Source: Comamonadaceae bacterium (GTDB lineage: Bacteria; Pseudomonadota; Gammaproteobacteria; Burkholderiales; Burkholderiaceae_C). Taken from it: a DNA stretch of 8,375 nt. The translations under genes and the position numbers were made by a program. Of the stretch, positions 4,725 through 8,375 are shown in pieces (the first letter of the stretch is position 1; every line of letters starts with the position of its first letter). The notes below the pieces were generated by a model. It had not been told where the DNA came from and did not search any database. It saw only the letters and a program-made list of their open reading frames with translations. The stretch covers positions 1 through 8,375 of the forward strand of contig CANGMW010000106.1 in NCBI GenBank assembly GCA_947454695.1, in the 5' to 3' direction.

Positions 4725-5657
4725 TCAGGCTTGAGCGAAAAGTTCGTCGTAGCTGACGGTGGCGGTACCGAATTTGCCCACCACAATGCCGCCTGCGCGG
4801 TTGGCCAAGGGCATGGCGTCGCGCAGGGACAAGCCCGCACCCACCAAGGCAGCCAAGGTCGCAATCACCGTGTCACCGGCACCGGTGACGTCAAACACTT
4901 CACGGGCCTGCGCATTGACATGCAGTTCGCCTTGCGCATCGAACAGGGTCATGCCTTCTTCGCTGCGGGTAAGCAGCAAGGCGTCCAGACCGAGCTGCTC
5001 GCGCAATGCGCGGGTTTTTTCGCGCAGCTCCTCTTCACTGCGCCACTCGCCCACGACCTGCTGTAACTCAGCGCGGTTGGGTGTGATGACGGTGGCGCCG
5101 CTGTAGCGCGAGTAGTCCGAACCCTTGGGGTCGATCAAGACCGGTTTGCCGGCGCGGCGTGCATGCGCGATCATGTCGCTCACATGGGTGAGGCCGCCTT
5201 TGCCGTAGTCAGAAAACAGCACGGCATCGTGCTGGGGCAGCAAAGCTAAGAAACTGGTGGTCTGCGAAGCCAGCACCTCGCTTTTGGGGGTGTTCTCAAA
5301 GTCCAGACGAATGAGCTGCTGCTGACGACCAATCACGCGCAGCTTGACCGTGGTCTGCAAGGCCGAATCGCGACCGAACACGGGCGTGATGCCGGTGCCC
5401 GCGACCAGTGACTCCAGCTTGTGGCTGGCTTCGTCGTCGCCCACCACGGTGAGCAGCGAGGCTTGCGCGCCCAGCGCCACCACATTGCTGGCCACGTTGG
5501 CGGCGCCGCCAATGCGTTCTTCTTCGCGCGTGATGCGCACCACTGGCACCGGCGCTTCAGGGCTGATGCGGTCCACCGCGCCGTACCAGTAGCGGTCGAT
5601 CATGGCGTCGCCCACCACGAGCACGCGGGACTTGGCGAGTTGTTCTTTACTAATCAT
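4725..5657 (-). CDS. rfaE1: D-glycero-beta-D-manno-heptose-7-phosphate kinase
   Basis: A 310-residue PfkB/ribokinase-fold kinase that phosphorylates heptose-7-phosphate at carbon 1, the step before adenylylation in ADP-heptose synthesis. Visible motifs are VVGDAMIDRYWYG at 14-26, GGAANVASNVVALGAQ at 50-65 (PfkB signature 1), SDYGKGG at 149-155, and DVTGAGDT at 256-263 with the catalytic base Asp262. The chain stops right after the kinase domain, so it is the stand-alone HldA/RfaE1 type and not the bifunctional E. coli HldE. The adenylyltransferase (HldC/RfaE2) must be elsewhere, because no such gene is in the window. The start is the ATG at 5657 (MISKEQLAKSRV), which fits the family; the open frame upstream to 5744 runs into a hairpin element and is not conserved-looking. 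It sits 41 bases before rfaD, the enzyme two steps later. Confidence 0.95.
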   Translation of the reverse strand: MISKEQLAKSRVLVVGDAMIDRYWYGAVDRISPEAPVPVVRITREEERIGGAANVASNVVALGAQASLLTVVGDDEASHKLESLVAGTGITPVFGRDSALQTTVKLRVIGRQQQLIRLDFENTPKSEVLASQTTSFLALLPQHDAVLFSDYGKGGLTHVSDMIAHARRAGKPVLIDPKGSDYSRYSGATVITPNRAELQQVVGEWRSEEELREKTRALREQLGLDALLLTRSEEGMTLFDAQGELHVNAQAREVFDVTGAGDTVIATLAALVGAGLSLRDAMPLANRAGGIVVGKFGTATVSYDELFAQA

Positions 5658-5730
5658 TCGTATTGTCCAAGAGAAAAAAGAGGACCAAGTGAGCGGACGC
5701 CTTCTCAAAAATGCCGTGGGCGCGGGATGC

Positions 5731-5812
5731 CGTGGAACCGGCATTGCCGGGCCACAGGCATCGCCCCCTGTAAGGGGGGTGGCGTCGCGAATGAAGTGAG
5801 CCTAGCTTGGGG
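5731..5812. repeat. REP-like two-hairpin element between lapB and rfaE1
   Basis: Two compact hairpins lie side by side. The first is GTGG-AA-CCGGCA-T-TGCCGG-G-CCAC (5732-5755). The second is CCCCCT-GTA-AGGGGG (5764-5778), followed by GGCG-rich sequence and ending near a GGGGG run (5809-5813). The combination of a CCGGCxTTGCCGG stem and a CCCCCTxxAGGGGG stem in an intergenic gap resembles the short interspersed repeats I recall from Comamonadaceae genomes. It has no coding capacity and no T run in either direction. It may stabilise or attenuate the message between lapB and rfaE1. Confidence 0.5.
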
Positions 5813-5816
5813 GTAC

Positions 5817-6974
5817 TCATAACTCTTCTACGCGTCGAGCGGGGTAACTGTCCCAGGTTTGGCAGCCCGGGCATTGCCAAAAGTGCTGTGTAGCTTCAAA
5901 GCCGCAGGCCGCACAACGGTAGCGGGTGAGGGGTTTGACGGCGTGGTCCAGAGCGCGTTGCACCTGCGGGTGAAACTGTTCGTGCTCCAGACGTTCGCCT
6001 TCAATCCACTTGGCGGCAGCTACCAGTGAGGGTTCGCGTTCCAGATGTTTGGCATACCAGTCGCGTGCGGACGTGCCGGGCGTGTTGCTGGCTGCTTCCA
6101 GCGCCACGATGGCGTGCAATACATCCAGCGACGCATCTTGACTGTAGAACGCGCGCAGTTGCATGAGCACCTCCGGCGCACGACCGCAGGCAATGGCGGC
6201 TTGGGCCAGTGGGGCGGCCACCAATGGCGTGGCCCGCGGGCTGGCTTTCAAGGTATCGAGCAACGCTTGGCAAGCCGCGTGCGAATGGCCTTGTTGCATC
6301 TCGAGTTGGGCCAAGTCCATGCGCGCGCGCGGCGTGTTGGGCGCGGTAGTGATCGCTTGCGCAAGCAAAGTGCGGGCCTGGCTTAAATCGCCCGCTGCTT
6401 GGAGGGTGGCGGCTTGCTCGCACAGGTAATGGGCCAGGCGACTGCTGAAACTGCCGATGCCCGTGTTGTCCAAGCGCCTGGCCATGGCGGCGGCCTGCGC
6501 CCAATCTCGTGAGCGTTCGTAATTGCCCAGCAGGGCCAAGCGTGCTTGGGATTCAAAGGGCGTGCCTTCTAATTTAAGCAGCGCTTCTTCGGCACGGTCG
6601 AGCAAGCCGGCCTGCAAGAAATCCAGGGCCAAAGCGTGTTGGGCGCGCTGGCGGTCCGCCAAACTTAAGTCACCGCGCGAGATCAGGTGTTGGTGCACGC
6701 GCACAGCCCGCTCGTACTCGCCACGGCGACGAAACAAATTGCCCAGCGCGAAGTGCAGCTCGGAGGTGTCGGGGTCGCTTTGTACTGCTTCAATGAAGGC
6801 GTCAATCGCCTGGTCTTGCTGTTCATTGAGCAAAAAATTCAGGCCTTTGAAATAGGCTTTAGGGGTGCGCCGGTTCTCGATGCGCAGCTGGCGCAGATCC
6901 AGACGTGAGGCCAGCCAGCCCAATACAAAAGCCAGCGGCAAGCCCAGCAGAATCCAGCTCAGATCAAGGTTCAT
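5817..6974 (-). CDS. lapB: Lipopolysaccharide assembly protein B (TPR and rubredoxin-type metal domain)
   Basis: The 385-residue protein (LapB/YciM) has one N-terminal membrane helix (about 6-22), a run of tetratricopeptide-type helical repeats from about 40 to 330, and a C-terminal rubredoxin-like knuckle with cysteines 354, 357, 368 and 371 (CAAC and CPGC). This is the full family architecture and length (E. coli LapB is 389 residues). In E. coli LapB is anchored in the inner membrane with its repeats in the cytosol, and it presents LpxC to the FtsH protease, thereby limiting lipid A synthesis; the metal knuckle is needed for function. The ATG at 6974 overlaps the lapA stop as ATGA, so the two are translationally coupled. 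Downstream lie the heptose genes after a hairpin-rich gap. The identification is firm, and the LpxC role is transferred from the E. coli protein. Confidence 0.95.
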   Translation of the reverse strand: MNLDLSWILLGLPLAFVLGWLASRLDLRQLRIENRRTPKAYFKGLNFLLNEQQDQAIDAFIEAVQSDPDTSELHFALGNLFRRRGEYERAVRVHQHLISRGDLSLADRQRAQHALALDFLQAGLLDRAEEALLKLEGTPFESQARLALLGNYERSRDWAQAAAMARRLDNTGIGSFSSRLAHYLCEQAATLQAAGDLSQARTLLAQAITTAPNTPRARMDLAQLEMQQGHSHAACQALLDTLKASPRATPLVAAPLAQAAIACGRAPEVLMQLRAFYSQDASLDVLHAIVALEAASNTPGTSARDWYAKHLEREPSLVAAAKWIEGERLEHEQFHPQVQRALDHAVKPLTRYRCAACGFEATQHFWQCPGCQTWDSYPARRVEEL

Positions 6975-7261
6975 GGGGGCGTGAGCGTGGAGTTACCCAG
7001 CTGACTGTCTTGGCCCAATTGACGGCGAGCCTTGTCAGCCGCAACACGGTGTTTCCACCAGCGCGGCACCATGGCCAGAATGCCCACGGCCAAGCCCATT
7101 GCAAACGCCATCAGCACCACCAGAACCAGCGGCGCGTGCCACACGTTGCCAAAGAACAAATGCACGTTGGCGTCTTGCTGGTTGTTCAGGGCAAATGCAA
7201 ACAGGGTGAAAAAAATGGCTGCCTTGATGATCCACTTGAGCAGCCAGATGAAATTTTTCAT
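6971..7261 (-). CDS. lapA: Lipopolysaccharide assembly protein A domain protein (DUF1049)
   Basis: A 96-residue inner-membrane protein with two helices, about 6-26 and 43-66, separated by the short polar stretch NNQQDANVHLFFGN (26-39). A basic cytosolic segment, PRWWKHRVAADKARR (66-80), follows the second helix, and the tail is polar. The Asn-x-x-x-x-x-Val-x-x-x-Phe pattern between the helices is typical of the LapA domain. E. coli LapA acts with LapB in LPS assembly, though its exact activity is unclear. AAAGAGGA lies 5 bases before the ATG, a strong ribosome binding site. The stop overlaps the lapB start by 4 bases. It lies 54 bases downstream of ihfB, so it may be cotranscribed with it. 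Confidence 0.93.
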   Translation of the reverse strand: MKNFIWLLKWIIKAAIFFTLFAFALNNQQDANVHLFFGNVWHAPLVLVVLMAFAMGLAVGILAMVPRWWKHRVAADKARRQLGQDSQLGNSTLTPP

Positions 7262-7315
7262 TGAATTCCTCTTTGACGAGGTGATTCTAGCGAGGCCACG
7301 CCATCGGTGGCGAGA

Positions 7316-7636
7316 TCAGGCTTTGGAGACCGCAGGGCCGGCCTGCAGCTCATGGGTGCGTTCGTCCACTGATTCGCGCAGGGCTTTGCCCGGTTTGAAG
7401 TGGGGAACCCGTTTTTCGGGAATGGCCACGCTCTCGCCGCTGCGCGGGTTACGACCCATGCGCGGAGGACGGCGGTTGATGGAGAAACTGCCGAAGCCCC
7501 GGATCTCAATCCGGTGGCCACGCACCAGCGCGTCGTTCATGGCGTCAAGAATGGCCTTGACCGCAAATTCAGCGTCGCGATGGGTGAGCTGCCCGAAACG
7601 GGCAGCCAGTTCTTCAACAAGGTCAGAGCGTGTCAT
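7316..7636 (-). CDS. ihfB: Integration host factor subunit beta
   Basis: A 106-residue DNA-bending protein of the HU/IHF family; with IhfA it forms a heterodimer that kinks DNA sharply at specific sites. The N-terminal helices (MTRSDLVEELAARFGQLTHR, 1-20) mark the beta subunit. They are followed by the strand motif EIRGFGSFSINRRPPRMGRN (44-63), and Pro64 is at the position of the intercalating proline of the beta arm. The C-terminus extends about a dozen residues past the E. coli protein (94 residues) with a polar tail ending in AVSKA. The ATG at 7636 has no clear Shine-Dalgarno. The gene follows rpsA after 87 bases, the same order as in E. coli (rpsA-ihfB), with a large hairpin in between that may set their relative expression. 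Confidence 0.95.
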   Translation of the reverse strand: MTRSDLVEELAARFGQLTHRDAEFAVKAILDAMNDALVRGHRIEIRGFGSFSINRRPPRMGRNPRSGESVAIPEKRVPHFKPGKALRESVDERTHELQAGPAVSKA

Positions 7637-7660
7637 GCAGTTCAGACTCGTTCAGTCTCG

Positions 7661-7716
7661 GCACTGGCCCCAAACCCGAGGGATGACACGAAGTCAACCG
7701 GGCTTGGGGCCAGTGC
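7661..7716 (-). terminator. Large hairpin (18-base arms) between rpsA and ihfB, possible attenuator
   Basis: GCACTGGCCCCAA (7661-7673) and TTGGGGCCAGTGC (7704-7716) are perfect complements. After one A·C mismatch the pairing continues with CCCG (7675-7678) and CGGG (7699-7702), leaving a 20-base loop. It begins 7 bases after the rpsA stop, as expected of a terminator, but no T run follows on the minus strand. I infer partial termination, RNA processing or 3'-end protection of the abundant S1 message, with ihfB made by readthrough or its own promoter. Confidence 0.55.
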
Positions 7717-7723
7717 AAAGAGC

Positions 7724-8375
7724 TTAGGAGTTGTTGTCCAGCTTGGCGCGCAGCAAGGCGCCCAGGCTGGTCGTGCCGGCGCTTTCGCGTGCCGACTGCT
7801 GGCTCAGGCTTTGCATGGCTTCGTTCTGGTCGGCCATGTCCTTGGCTTTGATCGACAACTGGATGTTGCGGGTCTTGCGATCCACATTGACCACCACAGC
7901 GGTGACTTCGTCGCCTTCTTTGAGCACATTGCGGGCATCTTCCACGCGGTCGCGGGAGATTTCGCTGGCGCGCAGGTAGCCGATGATGTCTTCGCCCAGA
8001 TCGATTTCAGCGCCTTTGGCATCCACCGTTTTGACCTTGCCGGTCACGGTCTGGCCTTTGTCGTTGATCGACACGAAGGTGGTGAAGGGATCGGAGTCCA
8101 GCTGCTTGATACCCAAGGAGATGCGCTCGCGCTCCACGTCCACGGCCAGCACCAGGGCTTCGACTTCCTGGCCCTTTTTGTACTCGCGCACGGCCACTTC
8201 GCCGGTCTCGTTCCAGGACAGGTCAGACAGGTGCACCAGGCCGTCGATACCGGCAGCCAGACCCACGAACACGCCAAAGTCGGTGATCGATTTGATCGGG
8301 CCCTTGACGCGGTCGCCGCGCGTGGTGTTTTGCGCAAACTCTTGCCCGGGGTTGGCTTTGCACTGCTTCATGCCC
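7724..8375 (-). CDS. rpsA: 30S ribosomal protein S1, C-terminal part (partial)
   Basis: About 216 C-terminal codons are present; the 5' part lies beyond the window edge. Two S1 RNA-binding repeats are visible, numbering from the Met codon at 8371. One is at about 18-88 (RVKGPIKSITDFGVFVGL through ERERISLGIKQ), the other at about 105-175 (VTGKVKTVDAKGAEIDL through NIQLSIKAKD). A shorter tail follows, ending LGALLRAKLDNNS. By alignment from memory with E. coli S1 these are its last two repeats. S1 is the large acidic protein on the 30S platform that binds and unfolds mRNA leaders for initiation. At fragment residue 9 the E. coli motif KANPW reads KANPG (codon 8345-8347), noted as a finding. Identification is certain. 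Confidence 0.97.
   Translation of the reverse strand, partial: GMKQCKANPGQEFAQNTTRGDRVKGPIKSITDFGVFVGLAAGIDGLVHLSDLSWNETGEVAVREYKKGQEVEALVLAVDVERERISLGIKQLDSDPFTTFVSINDKGQTVTGKVKTVDAKGAEIDLGEDIIGYLRASEISRDRVEDARNVLKEGDEVTAVVVNVDRKTRNIQLSIKAKDMADQNEAMQSLSQQSARESAGTTSLGALLRAKLDNNS

Noticed and set aside
4684..4725. Earlier start of rfaD at 4725, overlapping the rfaE1 stop
   Set aside because: It would add 14 residues (MTHSTRPSPTGLNT) before the conserved MKIVVTG start, with no ribosome binding site; kept only as a remark.
5658..5744. Longer rfaE1 with a start at 5744
   Set aside because: The added residues are translated from the repeat element and a purine-rich leader and do not resemble the kinase N-terminus.
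1..8375. CRISPR array, prophage, toxin-antitoxin or defence system
   Set aside because: No regularly spaced repeats, integrase, nuclease, helicase or toxin-like pair is visible on either strand.

Overview
The window looks like a stretch of a betaproteobacterial chromosome, most likely Burkholderiales and probably Comamonadaceae. This rests on the gene order rpsA–ihfB–lapA–lapB–rfaE1–rfaD, the sequence of ribosomal protein S1 and IHF-beta, and the style of the intergenic hairpins. No database search was possible, so the genus is left open. Every gene I can support lies on the minus strand, so transcription runs from right (8375) to left (1). No tRNA, rRNA, CRISPR array, transposase or integrase is visible.

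Right part (about 8375-3150) is a core block. It starts with the C-terminal part of rpsA (30S protein S1). A large imperfect hairpin follows, then ihfB (DNA-bending protein) and lapA/lapB, inner-membrane proteins of lipopolysaccharide (LPS) control whose genes overlap by 4 bases. A 159-base gap holding a two-hairpin, repeat-like element separates lapB from rfaE1 (heptose-7-phosphate kinase) and rfaD (ADP-heptose epimerase). A small exported ComEA-like helix-hairpin-helix protein comes next and ends at a textbook intrinsic terminator (3150-3175). The theme is envelope biogenesis: LapB tunes LpxC turnover and so lipid A output, while RfaE1 and RfaD make the heptose added to the LPS inner core.

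Left part (about 3112-1) reads as a more accessory set. It contains crcB (Fluc-type fluoride channel) behind a dyad-rich leader with no recognisable fluoride riboswitch. Next is a membrane protein with a GGDEF-type domain whose catalytic signature is destroyed. Then comes a translationally coupled YeeE/YedE pair (two half-transporters for a sulfur compound), a 48-residue lysine-rich protein, and the first 30 codons of what is probably an HPP-family membrane protein, cut by the window edge.

I found no convincing new multi-gene system. The points most worth a second look are the degenerate GGDEF receptor, the His-rich loop and extra cysteine in the second YeeE/YedE half, the small basic protein, and several sizeable unexplained inverted repeats between genes. 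There is no gene-free stretch over 300 bases; the longest gaps are about 130-160 bases.
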